Part shown: one piece after another, positions 1 through 13,461 of the stretch
How the letters are laid out: every line of letters starts with the position of its first letter
How positions within the stretch are numbered: the stretch's first letter is position 1
NCBI GenBank assembly: GCA_947034895.1
Contig: OX344765.1
Span: 13,893,001-13,957,000 of the forward strand
Direction of reading: 5' to 3'
Length of the DNA: 64,000 bases
From: Rhytidiadelphus loreus
Lineage: Eukaryota; Streptophyta; Bryopsida; Hypnales; Hylocomiaceae
Notes under the pieces: model-generated
What the model was told of the DNA's origin: nothing
Database searches by the model: none
Seen by the model: only the letters and a program-made list of their open reading frames with translations
Translations under genes and position numbers: made by a program

Positions 1-121
1 GGATTTTCAGTCAGTCAACAATTTTCTGTTTGGAGTTTATGCGAATCTTCTCCGTCACAAGCCTCTTCCCCATGTGGTTGGATGTAGTGGTAAAAGAGTC
101 TTTCGGTAAGAGAAGGCTAGT

Positions 122-421
122 TATGTTATAAGATCGTTGGATTGATTCTGATATGATGTGCAGATCTTGAAGACTGAATTGGAGTTCGTGTATGCAAGTG
201 TGCGTTCGTGACGAGAGGTGAGACAGCGAGAGTCTGAATTCGAGGTGCAAGAAGAGTTTGTGTTATGAGTCTCTCAGTTATGAATTAAAGATAAGGAGTT
301 CCATGTTAAGTTACAAGAGCGCTGGATTGCTTCTGGTATGGTGTGCCGATTTTGTGAGTTCGTATCTGCAAGAGTACGTCCTTGACAACCACTTCACGGT
401 GAAAATCTGACTTCGAAGTGT
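122..421. repeat. Diverged tandem duplication upstream of the KAI2-like gene
   Basis: Two related blocks, about 122-253 and 301-421, lie just upstream of the start codon at 465. Both run through a similar order of words (a GGATTG core, then a TGATATG or TGGTATG step, then GAGTTCGT, then GCAAG, then a TCTGA-CTTCGA-like end). They are clearly diverged. The blocks occupy the expected promoter and 5' leader, so the duplication may carry regulatory sequence, but I recognise no specific element. Confidence 0.4.
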
Positions 422-464
422 GTACATTTTCAAGAGAAGCGTTTTTTTTGGAGAAGCCTTTGTG

Positions 465-2532
465 ATGGCGGAGACACCGACCCTTCTGGAGGCGCACAAT
501 GTGCGAGTGGTGGGCATGGGCGAGGAGTTAGTCGTGCTGGGCCACGGCTTCGGCACGGATCAATCGGTGTGGCAGCATATTATTCCGCACTTGGTGGATG
601 AGTACCGCGTGATCTTGTTCGACAACATGGGCGCGGGCACCACGGATCCCGAGTATTTCAGCTTCAGCAGATACTCCACGCTGCACGGATACGCAGACGA
701 TCTCTTGTCCATTCTTGATGAACTTGGCGTGGAGTCGTGTATATATGTTGGACATTCCGTGGCGGGCATGGTGGGGTGCTTGGCGTCGCTGGAACGACCG
801 GAAATCTTCTCCAAGATTATTACCATCTCCACGTCGCCAAGGTAGAGCTCTCGCATTCACGAAAGATTGCATATTGCAGCGACTGAAAATAGGACAAGTG
901 TTTATTGGAATCGATATATATATGACCGCTAGTTTTAGTAAATACTAATACGTGAAACATACAACTTTGAAAAAAACGTATCCATTTCGTAAATACACTT
1001 TTGCGAAGCTCTAGAGATTTGAATACTGCCGGTTCCAGGAAGTACTGGTGTCCGATTGAAGCTTTTTTTTGTGACAAACATTAGTGCGACTTCACGAATA
1101 TTCCAGATTTGTGTAAAGAGTTTTCTGGACTGTGTGTTTGCTAACTAGTTTTGCGCAGTTCTTTTCCAACTTCCTGTGCACTTCAACTTCATCGTCAACC
1201 TCAGTTGTAATTGAAAAACGGTGGGAAAAGAATGCTCAAATTGCCGCTTGGAGAAATTGATGTTGTCGAACAATATCAGGCGATACTCAATTAGATGTAC
1301 TCAAACTGAAAAACGCTAGTGGGTGAGTATCGCGTGATATTGGCGGTTCTTGTTTTTTATAGCTACGGTTCGAAAAGGGGGATGGTCATTTAGGGTTTAG
1401 ATTTCCAGGTCATCGGTATAAAACTGATGTCATAAGAGACGATCAGATAAGTTAGTAGTGCCACGAATAACTCGAAAGGAGTTAGTTCGAGAATTCGTCC
1501 ATAGTGCTGACGGAATTGTGTTATGGGGGGACTGTTTTTGTTTTCAGGTACCTGAATGACAGTGATTACTTCGGAGGCTTCGAGCAGGAGGATCTGAATC
1601 AATTGTTCGAAGCGATGCAATCCAATTTCAAGGCGTGGGTGTCGGGATTTGCTCCGTTGGCGGTGGGGGCAGACATAGATTCCATGGCAGTCCAGGAGTT
1701 CGGGCGGACTCTCTTCAACATTCGACCCGACATCGCCTTCAGTGTGGCGAAAACCATCTTCCAGAGTGATCTGCGCTCCATGCTCTCCAAAGTAAGTTGA
1801 AATTGAACCTTCATGGATCCCCGATTTGTATTTCAAACGTTTTTTTAGGGTTTCTCGTTGTTTGGAGATTCACCGATTATGAACACAGGGTTGCTCAAGG
1901 CTTGGAAAACTGGTGGCATACCATTTCTACAAAAACTAAGAAAATGCAAAAAGCCTAATGTAATGTTTATACTCTAAAACCAGCGAGACTTCTGATAGTT
2001 ATCCCCGAACTAGATGGTAACAAAGAATGGTCGAACATTCCAGATTCACATTTCTTGGGCTATGTTTGTGCTAGTTAGTGAAATTGCATTTTAGTCTATT
2101 CTTTTGCACGTCGTGAACCTTTAGAACACCGGTCAATCCCACCCAAGAGTTCTTAACTGGAGAATCTTACCAAAGGCAATAAGGACCATGCAAACAGTGA
2201 GGAACCGTGTTTTTTTGTCTCTTCGTTACCTTAGATTTTCTTTTTCAGACTGTCAGGCAGACTCGGTCTCCAATGTCTGAATGTGTCCCCCCTGACACGC
2301 TTATATCTGACATTGAACTGGCCATGGAATACAGGTAACGGTACCCTGCCACATTCTCCAAAGCACTAAGGATCTAGCAGTGCCGATGGTGGTGTCAGAT
2401 TACCTGCATCATGCGCTTGGGGGTCCCACGATTGTGGAAGTCTTGCAGACAGAAGGCCATTTGCCGCAGCTCAGTTCCCCCGAAGTGGTCATCCCTGTGT
2501 TGAAACGCCACATCGTTGGAAGCTTGTGGTGA
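465..2532 (+). CDS. KAI2-like: KAI2-like alpha/beta hydrolase, complete, 3 exons
   Basis: The three exons are 465-841, 1548-1791 and 2335-2532. Introns have GT/AG borders and the phases join to give 272 residues, close to the roughly 270 of the family. Family members perceive karrikins or an endogenous butenolide-type signal in nucleus and cytosol and act with the F-box protein MAX2. The catalytic triad is intact: Ser98 in GHSVAG, Asp220 in KDLAVP and His249 in GHLPQL, each shifted by three from Arabidopsis KAI2. The first intron falls after the SPR-Y junction, where KAI2 genes usually have one; the second interrupts just before VTVPCH. I chose the ATG at 465 because it gives MAETPT followed by the conserved HNVRV start. 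The upstream in-frame extension from 420 begins with GTG, not ATG. Non-seed plants often carry several KAI2-like paralogues, so orthology to canonical KAI2 versus a divergent clade is unresolved. Strigolactone-receptor D14 is the alternative. Confidence 0.93.
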
Positions 2533-5069
2533 CAGAAGCAAGGCCTAACGATACTCTTGACGAACTCTTGTTTCCAGTCTTTCCTTTTACAATCTGGCAC
2601 TGCACCGACACCGTGAGAATGCTGTGAACTGCAGGAAGTCAGAGGCTCTGTTGAACAATTTGTCTCTCCGAGTCTCACCTTTTGATCGAGTCGTAATATG
2701 GTTCCGTCAACTAGCTGATATGGAATAGTCTGCACTGAAATTGAGAAGCATGGGTGTGTGCATTGTAAATTTTATAACACTCTGTAACCCCAACATTTTG
2801 CCCTGGAAACTTGAGTCCTACCATGTCAGTGCCACAGTCGAATATTTTCAGTTTAGAAATGTAATTTGAATTTGATCACTTGCCTTCGTGATCAACAGAC
2901 ACACTGCTGGGGATGATGTAATCTGAATGAATGAGGTCTTAATCCTTTAGGAGGCATGCCAGATCGTTTGCTTGCCCTTTCTAGTGTTGTAAGTTACCAC
3001 TCTTTTTCGTGGGTGCTTCGGTTCCCATTGACGTGTTCTGTACATGCATGATCACATGTGAAATTCAATGAAAGGGTTTGCTATGAGAAAGATGAAGTCA
3101 TATATTTGTCTTTCTTTTGAACGTGGAAATTCCGCTAACTTACGTTCTGTGCCTCTTGATTCTCCAGTCACATCACTTTTCCATTCTTTATCGTTAAACA
3201 ATTCTTGTCTGTTGTGACTTCGTCTTCCATGTCAGATCTCATCTTCTGTGGTTTATCATCAATTTGTGATGATCTGTGGCCATGATCTGCAAAGCCTGAT
3301 TCAAAAAATTAAGTGAGAATACATCAGAGTTTTGTAACTTACAAGAATTTGTTAAAATGGTCGAAATTTCAAGAAACTGATACTCCAGTCTCTCGTCTGG
3401 AGCTTCAGTTCTACAGTATACCTATCCTCACTTAGTTTTTAGAATTCTCTGCACTTGAATGCCACAGTTTCGGCGTTGTGAAATATACTGCTTCCATAAA
3501 TATTACCGAATGACTTTTTCTAAACCCTAAATCATGTTTCCCCAATTCTATCAATTGCCATTCAATAGGAACAGTGAGAATTCCTCCCGCTAACTCTTTC
3601 AATGAGTTTGTAGGTCCCAAATTCAACGGCTCGACTTTACGATGCATTAATCAATTTTGCAAAATCATCGAGCATCAAACCGCTGAGACCCAAACCCTAA
3701 AATTCATGGAGGGGTTGTAACGTGCTGTGACACCCCCAACAACTTCAGAGACCTCTAATTCGAAGTAACCGGGTTTCATAAATCCAAAGGAGCCCTGTAA
3801 TGTAAACAAGCGAATGAGAGGCTGTCTCTGTAACAGTGGCTCGCTTGTCATGTAGGGTCTTATTATTCAAACTTCCTCACATCTACTGTAGCTTCTTTCA
3901 ACGCAAAGCCTCCTCCCCTTGTTCCAGAGACGACGACGACGACGACGACAACAATTTCATGTGATGTAACCACATGACCTATTCCTTATATTACTGCAGT
4001 GGGTCCCAGTTGCGTTTAAATCACTTTGGTGAAGGAGCAAGAGTCAAGAGAGCTACCTGCAATTAAGTTGACAATCTTTCCTGACGCCGTTGTCGATGCA
4101 CCAATGCACCATCCTCATGATGCCCTTTCCGCTCCATCAAAGACTGATGCAAACACCTTTTGCTGGGCATTTATGCACCGTCTCCGTCTCTGGCGTTGAA
4201 GGGTCAGTTGCCCTGGTCTGACTTAATTGCACCCTGGACACTACTGCAGCCGGATAATTAAATTTTCCCTCAGTCTCATCCAATGCCGGGAACTCCAATC
4301 TATCAGGATGACGACCTATTTCCAACCACTTAAGCAATTTAACCTATCTGCGGCTTGGGGAAGGTTGAGGAAAAAATTTCCCCATGCAAAGAAATAGATT
4401 TGAGAAGGATTTCATAATTTTTTACATTTTTTTCTTCAAATACAAGATTATTGTAAATTTTTTTTGTGAAGATTTTTTTTGTTCCATTCTTGATCTATAG
4501 GCAAACCAATTTCCAACTATAGGCTAGTTAAAAAAACAATGTAGATGATCATTGTTGCTTTCAATGTACACCACCCGGACATTTCTACTGCTCTTACTAG
4601 TCATGTTGTATAGGAGATGTCACCCACAACACAGTTGATCGGAAGTTCAATAACCTCAATTGTGAGAATGGAATGTTGGTCAAAAATGGGTCGACTCCTT
4701 TAAGCTTACGGCCTCGGCAACACTACCCCAAGCTTGATGTACTTGTCCATAGTACAAGTTGTGCCGTTCTTCTTGTTACTCTCACATTTGCTCAATAATG
4801 GAGGGTCTTTGTAGCAAGCCATTTTACACTCATACTAAGAGAGACCTTGGCTCAGAGGCTTGTGGTTGTCAAAAAAAAATAGCTCCACATCAGGACCCCA
4901 TTACAGTACAAGCTATGTGGTTCCTTCTGTCACTTCTACATTTGCTTAGCCTTTATAGTAGGCAGTTTTACACTCACACCAACTTGGTCAACTTTGACTA
5001 TGGTCTTAGTGGAAGACGTGGAAGCTAGTGAGAAGTGCGAGAAAAAAGGGAAGAACTCTAGCAAGGACT
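2533..5069. other. Intergenic stretch without recognised gene
   Basis: The 3' flank of the KAI2-like gene is followed by unique and low-complexity AT-rich DNA. A short (ACG)n microsatellite lies near 3929-3951. A diverged direct duplication is seen at about 4752-4830 and 4906-4985, both containing TTTTACACTCA and CACATTTGCT or TACATTTGCT words. Open frames here are short and show no protein resemblance I recognise. Confidence 0.5.
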
Positions 5070-6005
5070 TTAACCCCTAAAGGACCAAACACCATTTTTG
5101 GCAATATAGCGATTTTGGGTAAGTCACTACAAATGAAATTTTTATTTTTTTATTTGAAAATTTCACACAATGTGTGCCCAAGGAGTAGCTTTAAGGCAAA
5201 ACAATTTTCATAACTTTTGACTACATGGTTAAAAAGTTATTGCATGATATGTAATTTTTAGTAGTCAATAGGTAGCCTCGGCAGTCCAAAAAACTTCTTT
5301 AAAAATCACTTTTTTTTTAAATTAAAATTTTTAATTGATTTTTTAGATTTATATATACATGGAAAGCTTTGAATCATTCCATTTTGATTTACAAGATGAA
5401 AGTTGTGAGGTGTTCTAGTTTTTGGGTAGTTATGGATTCCCTACTCAAAAATAAACTTTGGAGTCCTTTATTTAACTCAATTTTTTATATTTTTTGAAAA
5501 AAATAAAAATATGTGATGTATGTTTTTTAACACCATTGGGATTGGAATTTTTCAATTTTATAATTAAATTCTTAACAATTTAGTGTTTTGAATCACTTCA
5601 TACTTCTTTAATTTCTACTTACTATTTTTTTCCTATATGTTGTGCAATTCCAAATTATCTAAAAAATTTCAAGCATGTAGCCAACTTGACTTGAGGAATG
5701 AATCCAAAGAGTAACCACCATTTGGGATAGTTTTTTCATACAAATGTGACCTTGTGAAGTGCAACTTCGTGTATTTTCACAAGGCCCAAAAAATGATTTT
5801 TGTCACTTCAAATGTTAATATTTTGCAATCTACATGGTGAAAACTTCTGAAATTTTTTCCACAACTTTTCAAACTATTTTACTACAAGATCCTACGATTA
5901 CATGTGTCCAAAAATGTTTTTCATCCAAAATTTGGTGCTTGTATCAGAAATGGCAGTTTGGAAGCGTTTTAGGTGAAAACATAGTCTCTGACCTTTAGGG
6001 GTTAA
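5070..6005. mobile_element. piggyBac-like non-autonomous element, 936 bp, TTAA ends
   Basis: The element is bounded by TTAA at 5070-5073 and 6002-6005. Its termini are inverted: TTAACCCCTAAAGGACC on the left and, read from the other side, TTAACCCCTAAAGGTC on the right. The TTAA duplication and the CCC/GGG terminus are typical of piggyBac-superfamily elements. There is no transposase frame inside, so it would depend on one elsewhere. Related copies or fragments are present at 12129-12240, about 13860-14709, 36265-38411 and about 61830-62060, found by matching interior text by eye. Confidence 0.7.
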
Positions 6006-6172
6006 GTTAATGGGTAGTTGATGTGGAGCATTGGGGCTTCAATGCACTACCACATCTCACAAGGCAGTAAGTACCTTGCCACTTCTTGATGCCATGGTGA
6101 AATGGAGTGCAACTAGTGGCGATGCTTTGAGACCACTATAATTTTCCAAGATCATTATAATTTTGTCATTTT

Positions 6173-6753
6173 GCTAGCTTTCTTAGGGGGTGCACTTAGT
6201 TCTACTATAACAAACCACTTGCAAACAAGTGCTTTCTAATAAACTATAATTTCAACCTAAAATTTTGAGCATTGTTTAATAATGACTATAGGTTTCTATT
6301 GTCAAAATTTCTAACTCAAATAAAATATAAATTAAACGATTTTAGAAGAGGTTGAAAATGAACTAAAATGACATGTTTTTCAACTCAAATAATTATAGAG
6401 AACACATTTAGATTACCATTGAATCAATATTCAACTCAAAATGAGCTTTCATTAGAGAATTATTTTTAGGAATTTTCTTTTCATTTTTTAGACAATTTTT
6501 TCTTATATAATACAGGGGTGTGAAATTATTTTTCAATTCTATAGTGTATCTTTTTACTTCAAAAATTTGTAACTAATTATTATTAACAAATAAAAATATC
6601 AATAATTCAAAACATAAACTTTCAAAATAGAAAAATCTATTCATATTTTTTTTTTTTAATTTATTTAAAATTCAAAAAGTATATAGGGGTCCAAAGTTTT
6701 GTTCGCACATGGTTTCTAATGGATACTCTAAGTGACCCCCCCGAGCTAGCTTT
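6173..6753. mobile_element. 563-bp element with 9-bp target duplication, copy 1
   Basis: The element body is 6182-6744 and is flanked by a perfect 9-bp direct repeat, GCTAGCTTT, at 6173-6181 and 6745-6753. Terminal inverted repeats are short and imperfect (left CTTAGGGGGTGCACTTAG; right reads TCGGGGGGGTCACTTAGAG inward). A second copy with its own 9-bp duplication lies at 46672-47241. A 9-bp duplication fits Mutator-like elements; the short ends make hAT (8 bp) a less likely alternative. No protein is encoded. Confidence 0.72.
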
Positions 6754-9690
6754 TCAAAGAGATTTCTTTCATGTTTTCAATATCTAAATTTGAGTTTTTT
6801 AACCTATTCAAAGTACTATGAGTAATTTTTAACGCACTTCCATTCCAATGATAGAAACTTCAAATTCTAATTACAATGCAGTGAAAAGTTAAATTTGGTG
6901 GTTTGAGATGATCCTAAACTATTGGTAGAAAGGTACCCAATTTGAATGGCATGGTTGTGGGTTTGATCCTTGGTAGTGATAGGGTGATTTATCTTGTGTG
7001 AAATTAGCTTCTCTACTTGACAAAAACCCTTGTAGTGTATTGTTCAACACACTTGTGTCCAAAAAAAAAAGTTAAATTTGGCGAGGCAATTATGTCAGGC
7101 TATTAAGGAATGAGGACACCCTCAGTCATTCACATCTGTTGCTACCGTAGTAAGTTATCTAGTTCAGTCATTCTACAAGTATTTAATGAAATCAAAAGAG
7201 ACATAGTTCTAGACTTGGAGTGCCCCCACAAGCATTTGACAAAATTAAGGTAAATTAGCCCATTGTGGTCAAATGACCCATAACGGACACCTATGACTCT
7301 ATAGTGATTTTTCAAACCATAATCAATATCTTTCATGATAGTTATGGAGTGATTGATGACCTCAATAGGTACTTTCAACTTTTCAGTGTAAAATTCATTG
7401 TAAGAATTGATTTTGAGGCCTTCCATGTTAGAAAATATTGTGATTGTATTGGGTAGGTATAATGAGCATATTGGATTCAGTTTTTGTTGGTTATGGGGTA
7501 GTCTAAGACTCTTTTGGTCTAATCACTTCAAAAATTTGTAACAAATCCATACTTTGTCTGAAAAATATAATTTCAAATGTCCTCATTATTTCTCACATTT
7601 GTCTTTATGTGGAAAAAAATTTGAAATTTTTTAACAATGGCATGAGGGTGGACTCCTAATTCTAACCACAATATGAGAATGACAGTTTTTTACAACTCTC
7701 CAGTTTGCTATGAATAAAGGTCAAATATGCTTGTTTGGACACCAGAGTTTCCAAATGTGATTTTTGCAATTAGCAAAATTCATTAGGAGAAAACTAAACC
7801 CCAAAAGAGGTTGCTTCGTGGTGCAAAAATTTGGGTGGGAAGAGCCTTCTCAACTCACTAATTGGGTCAGGAATTCCATGATGAACTCAAAAAATCGTCA
7901 TCATTATTCAATTTATCTTCACGATCTCATAAATTTGGGTGGGAAGAGCCTTCTCAATTCACTAATTGGATGAGGAATTCCATGATGAACTCAAAAGTTC
8001 AGCATCATTACCCAATCCGTCTCCACAATCTTAAAAATCTTATGATGGTAGGATGGAGCACACTCCTCCCATAAATTTCTACATGCCAAGTGACCACAAA
8101 CAATCCTACGTGGTGGTTCAAATGAGGATGTGACCACCCTCATACTTATTCAATTAGTATTAAAATTAGTAAGAAAACTCAAAGCCTCCGTTTGTGAGTT
8201 CAGTTTCCTCCTAATATGCTAAAGAAACTGTTGATTGTGCTTAGAATGTGTAATGTACCAATGCTCACATTTAGCCACACTGCAGATAACTTACTCTGCG
8301 CCATTCGTAACGTTCCTGAGTGAGCTGTAACTTACGTGGCCTTATTCTCTACACACCTGTGAGGTTTACTGGAGATGATTTTCCTGCAAAATAGGCAGAA
8401 TGCAATTTCTGATTTCATTTGCGTATGAGTGATACCCATTCCATTAGAGAAGGGGATTAACTTAAGGTAATGGATGGTTACTCAAAAGCATCAAAACATA
8501 GACTCAACAGTGAGATTTTGAGATTTTGGGTTTAGGGTTTAGGGAAAGAACGCTGAAAGGAATACAGAATGAACCCACGAGTGATCAGTCACAACATCCA
8601 CCAATACAGCAGTGAAACTTTGAGGATTAAGTGGAAATTACCATATTACAACGGTGATTCACAAAAGGACTACACTGATTTATCGTATTAGTGAGTGCGA
8701 TACTAATTTACCAAATCAGTGACAGTATATTAGTGCAGGTTGAAATATTAGTGTAATGCACTAACAACAAAGTTTTGTAGTGATACCAAAATGGGTGACA
8801 GACCCTCCCGGCCTAATGCAGATGACCCATTTTTGAAACCCTAAATTAGCCCTATATTAGTTCGAGTGGACGTCTTTGGCTCTTGGCTTAGGGTTTTCGT
8901 GATTGACTTTATTAGGTTGTGGGGGATTGCAGCTATGGTCGCAGCTTCTTGGATGGGCTTCCCAATGTACAACATGATTGCCGCCATATGTTTCAGTAGC
9001 AAGTATTGGATGCAGTAAAACCGACCTTTTTCTGAAGTCAGTAATTCTGTGAGGGGGAAGTGAAGGATGAATCCAATGCGCTTTCGCGGCACTATGGGAT
9101 GGGCTTGGGTGATGATTCACCTTACGGAGAATAACAATTCGCAAATTCGGAGCTTAACTCTTTTAAAGACCAAGCACACCTTATTTGACCTTCTTATTTT
9201 TGCAGTTTTTGGAGCTCATATGAGCTCATATAAATTCCACTATTATTCACTCAATTCAATGATTCATGGCGTGTTTTATGATCGAGTCGTGAAGACATTT
9301 TGGAGTCCAAGTTGATTGATCCCTGTTGTCAGCTTGACCTATCTCCCTTCATACATGGAAAGCACACATACAGTCAGCACGACGTTTCTAGATCAGAAGG
9401 GGTCACATTTTTGCATTTGAAGCGTTCTATTGCAGGGTGCGGATTCATGGACTTGTGTAAGTGACAGAGATTTGTTAAAACTTGGATAGTTTAAGCTATT
9501 CTGAAAACCACGAATCTATTGGGAAAGAGTGAATGTTCCTGGAGTTACACAAGGGCGGGTTAATTAGTGCATAGAAAAATGGTTGCAATGGAGAAGACGG
9601 AGTTTGGCAATGTGAAGTGCTGTCTCTATGTGTGCTTTTCTCTACACGAAGAAGGTCGATTGCTGCTTTCATACTTAGGAAACAAGGAGT
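6754..9690. other. Intergenic AT-rich stretch, no recognised gene
   Basis: No protein I recognise is encoded here. One tandem duplication stands out at 7828-8033 and is listed separately. Near 8527-8545 there is a short GGGTTTAGGGTTTAGGG run that resembles plant telomere-type repeats, but two units are common in plant promoters and introns. Short inverted words containing CACTA and TAGTG occur at about 8660-8782 and may be debris of a small element. Confidence 0.45.
7828..8033. repeat. 103-bp tandem duplication
   Basis: Two adjacent units start at 7828 and 7931, each opening with AAATTTGGGTGGGAAGAGCC and continuing through CTAATTGG and GAATTCCATGATGAACTCAA. The spacing is 103 bp. The unit length is not a multiple of three, so open frames crossing it are fortuitous. 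Confidence 0.75.
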
Positions 9691-9699
9691 GGTGTTCGT

Positions 9700-11330
9700 G
9701 ACATTCTAATTGCTCAAGACAACCAACTTGAGCAATTGGAATGCCTCGAACACCAACCCTTGTTTCTGGAATGGTGTAAATCGTGCTCTGGCTTACACCA
9801 ACCCTCGACCTCAACCTCTTCAACGTCAATCCTCCACACCCTGGCTTTCGGTTCGAAGCTCTATAAGATTCTTGGTCTATGCTTCTATACACTTGCTGGG
9901 AGATAATTATGACGTGGTTGTATGGCAAGAGGCTTGTGGTTCCATAATAGTTCAATTGCTAAATGCTTCAGGAGTGTGGTCAGATATGTTTCCTGAATCA
10001 TATGGAAACTGCACAAACGTGGACATTTTGCCGTTAGGCAACAACCAGCTTGAGGGGACTGATTCAGCAGGCTTATGGGAGGCGCTAAAATGTTGAGGAT
10101 GACCATGAACAGGAGCAATCTAAATGGAATGTTTGACACTAGCTTTGGAAAAGGAAAGTCTCCTTATCATGTTGTTTGTGCAGGACAGTGGCATTTGGGA
10201 CCATATTTCTCGCAGAGGCTGGACAAACCAACGGGGCCAAGTTCTGGGAGCTTGCTAACCTCAATAAACCTCAGGACTCTGAATCTCTCACAGCATAACC
10301 GCAAACTTTAGGACACTTCTTCAGAGGCTCTTCTATTTATTCACATTGCTGACACTGAATGTCACGTTGAACAACCTCTCATAGAGATCAAACCAAAGTC
10401 AAATCTCTCAGAGGATCAACTAAATTCAACGACAAAAGCAGAGATATGACCTGGCAGTGACGGAACTGTACTTGAAATTCTGACCTGTATGTGGAAAAAT
10501 CATGTGCCACGAACTGGATAACATGCAAGGGTGACACAAGGAAAGCATGGGCTCTAGCATGGTCTTCCACAATGGCAATCCCCGTGACCTCATTGAATTT
10601 CTAAGCGTCATCCCTACTGTAATCTCCTTGCACTTCATCCCTAATCTCCTTCCTATTCTCCTGGCAAATTGAATGGAGGGTTGGGAGACAAACTCTAATG
10701 CATTCTCATATGTTTGATAAATTGTCCTGGTTTCAGGTAATTCATAGAAAGCACTAACTAGCGGATTTTGAGGAGGACGCTCACCACGCCTCTGCCACTT
10801 CATTGAGACTCGGGAAGGGACAACTTTGAGGAAGTCTCCTGTTACTGTTGTGCTGGTGTCTGCTGTTTGTGGTGTTCGTGCTAATGTTTTTTTAAAACAT
10901 TTTCTATGTTTTTTCAAGTTCGTACTTTCTTGTAGCTATAGATGTAGGTTGATCTATAGCTAAGGACTTGATTTGATCCTGTGCAGTTAAGGACACTCAT
11001 AGCCATTCGTCATGGGTTTCTTGTGAAGCTCTTGTGCTGCAGTAAGTACCGAGTAGGATAGAAACGCAGATAGCAACCTCAAGGTGTACAGTACGATGAC
11101 ATGTTTGGGAGATCTTTTACATGACCCCCCAACAGACTGGGAGATCTCTCACAGGGTACTAATGCCAGAACTTTTCCTTGGAGAAGTTTGTGCAAAATTG
11201 CTGTGGGAGAAGCCTATGGTACGTTCCTCAGTTTTGGCCCATAATTCCTCAGTTTTAGAAACTGCAATATTTTCATATTTTATCTTACTGGACACACGTT
11301 TTGGAAATCATCTGGACTGACATTTAGTGC
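9700..11330 (+). pseudogene. Decayed LRR receptor-like kinase
   Basis: Plus-strand fragments appear in the order expected of an LRR receptor kinase but in different frames and with stops. About 9719-9780 encodes LSNWNASNTNPCFWNGV, the N-terminal cap that precedes plant LRRs. About 9990-10050 encodes NCTNVDILPLGNNQLEGT and about 10265-10300 encodes LRTLNLSQ, both LRR consensus pieces. About 10987-11046 encodes LRTLIAIRHGFLVKLLCCS, resembling the kinase helix-C region, and 11098-11170 encodes LGDLLHDPPTDWEISHRVL, resembling the hinge and helix-D region. The transmembrane segment, the glycine loop and the HRD and DFG motifs were not found. The 163-residue minus-strand frame at 10426-10917 is taken as an antisense shadow. 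Confidence 0.72.
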
Positions 11331-13461
11331 TTGTGTAATTGCAGGGTTCAGTGAATGTTTTCTAATTGGCATGAATAGTTAAAGCTATTGACAAAGCCAA
11401 TGGAAATTTATGCCTATGTTGTCATGCCCATTTGTTCTGTTAATCACACCAGTTTCACTACGTAACTACTTGAATAGTTCTTTTGTCATGGTAACTTACA
11501 CGCAGAGAGTTCCTTCAGTACGCAAGTGAAGAAAAACGGATGGAGATCTACAGCTTTCGAGTAGTGTGCTCCTGGAGTTGGTGAGCGAGAAACATGCGTT
11601 TAACAGGATATGGAGATTTTGCAGAACCAAACTCAAGTAAAGCTATTAACAACAAACTGCAAACAGTCACCGGAAGTACCCACTGTCTCCACTCAAGCTA
11701 GTGTGAGATGATCGAGTTCAAAAGACGACATCATTGTACAGTACTCCTGAAAATTAATTGTCATCAATGTCGTTTACTAATTTCTGCAAGCAGGCAACTG
11801 ATCGTCCATGTGCTGCATTGAGACAATTAATACTGAATTGCTGATAAGTTTATTATACATCGATAGCTCCCCAGTCTGCCATGGAATCAGGCGGCACTTG
11901 CACAGATAGGAGATAGAGAAGTTAGAAGGGTTCAATCTCCTGATGAATGATTTGTCTTCTTGCCTCTGCAGTTGACAAGAGGTGGAAGGATTCAAAGAGA
12001 TTCAAGAGGGGACACTCTTTTGAAAAAAATTGGGGGAGTAATTTTTTTGGTGGCGGTGTAAGATGTCGCACTTTCGAACGATCTGAAGTTGTGCACTATG
12101 AGCTTTGGTGAACTTTGTAATGCGCTTATTAAGCCCTAAATGATTTGGACTATGTTTTCACCAAAAATGCTCCAAAACTCCATTTCTAGGACAAGTTTCA
12201 AACTTTAGAAAAAAAATCATTTTTAAGGCTGGATTGCACTGGATCTTATGGTGGCGATGTTAAGGTATTAATTGAGCTGTAAATGGTAGCGCATTCGCAC
12301 CTGAGTGCTTACAAATCCTCCGAACCTACATGGCAGCCGAGGTGGCATGGACTTGACAACACTACTACAACCATAAAACACTTATGCTTTGTTGGCCCAC
12401 CACTGCAAAAGTAGTCCGTAACAACTTAGCAATCTTCAAAAAATGAAGATTTTAGCATTTGACAGCCACTGTTATCAAATGTAGCTCTTGATTGCTCATT
12501 ACACAATTTTAACAGCGACTGCCAAAGGAAAAATTAGCAAGACCGGACTTTAAAAAATCAAAAATCTTCAAATTTTCCAATAAGTACCTTACAACAATTA
12601 AAAAGTCTTTGTTGATGCGAGGGTGGGAGATGTGTAGGCAATTTGTTTATACAAGTGGAGTGATGAAGTGGAGTGATGGGAGGTAAAACAAACCTTGTGG
12701 TATATGTAGATTGGTAGAAGCTTAACCATTCATACCTCTCCCAATCCCTCTTTGAATTTTGTTCCTAACTTTGTATTGGAGGCTTAAAACCTCAAAATAA
12801 ATTTTAGAGATGAAAGTTAGCTTGGTTTCCCAACTTTTCTTAGTCCAAAGGTTTTTGAAATTTTTTATTCTACTATGCCTAAATGAGGTTTAACTTTCTA
12901 CATAGAACACAATTCTTGCTCTTGACTTAACTGAACATTTTCTTTGACATTTTGAAACATCCTCTTCGAATTCTGTCCCTAACTTTTGATTGGAGGCTCA
13001 AAATATCAAACGGATTTCTGAAGATGAAATTTAACTTGATTTAACAATTTCTTTTAGTCTAAAATTTCTTGAAAAAAATTATTCTACTATGTCAAAATGA
13101 AGTCTAAAGTTCTACATTGAATACAATTCTTTTGTTTTGACAATGAGTGATCGAGCTCTCATCTTCAAATTGTCCCATATCCTTTTAGGATTCATGATGA
13201 AAAATGGATTTCATTATAAAAAACAACCTCTCTACCCCTTCATCTATGAACATCTGTTGGCAACAAATTATTTTGACATCATTTTCAAGATTTGTAACTC
13301 CTTTACAATTAATCTTGTTTGGATTTGGGAAGGTGATTTGCTAATTTTCAAAATCATTCACATTTTTTGTTGTGAATATTTTTTGGCAAGGGTGATGTTT
13401 AGCTGTAGTGTGCGGTCCTTCAAGAAGGCTGAAGAAGTATGAGCCATGTGTGAATTGCACA
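11331..13461. other. Intergenic repeats, including a TTAA-element fragment
   Basis: No coding sequence is recognised. From about 12129 the text TTAAGCCCTAAATGATTTGG, followed by a run near-identical to the inverted right end of the element at 5070-6005, marks a truncated reverse-oriented copy extending to about 12240. Later sequence (12700-13130) contains a diverged internal direct repeat built on 'TTTGAATTTTGTTCCTAAC' and 'TTCGAATTCTGTCCCTAAC'. Confidence 0.45.

Noticed and set aside
420..464. Upstream extension of the KAI2-like frame (15 more residues)
   Set aside because: It begins with GTG. The ATG at 465 gives a family-typical N-terminus and the triad offsets expected.
8527..8545. Telomere-like TTTAGGG repeats
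   Set aside because: Only two units; such short runs are common as plant promoter elements.
10426..10917. 163-residue minus-strand open frame
   Set aside because: It lies antisense to the LRR-kinase relic, resembles nothing I know, and lacks splice or start support.
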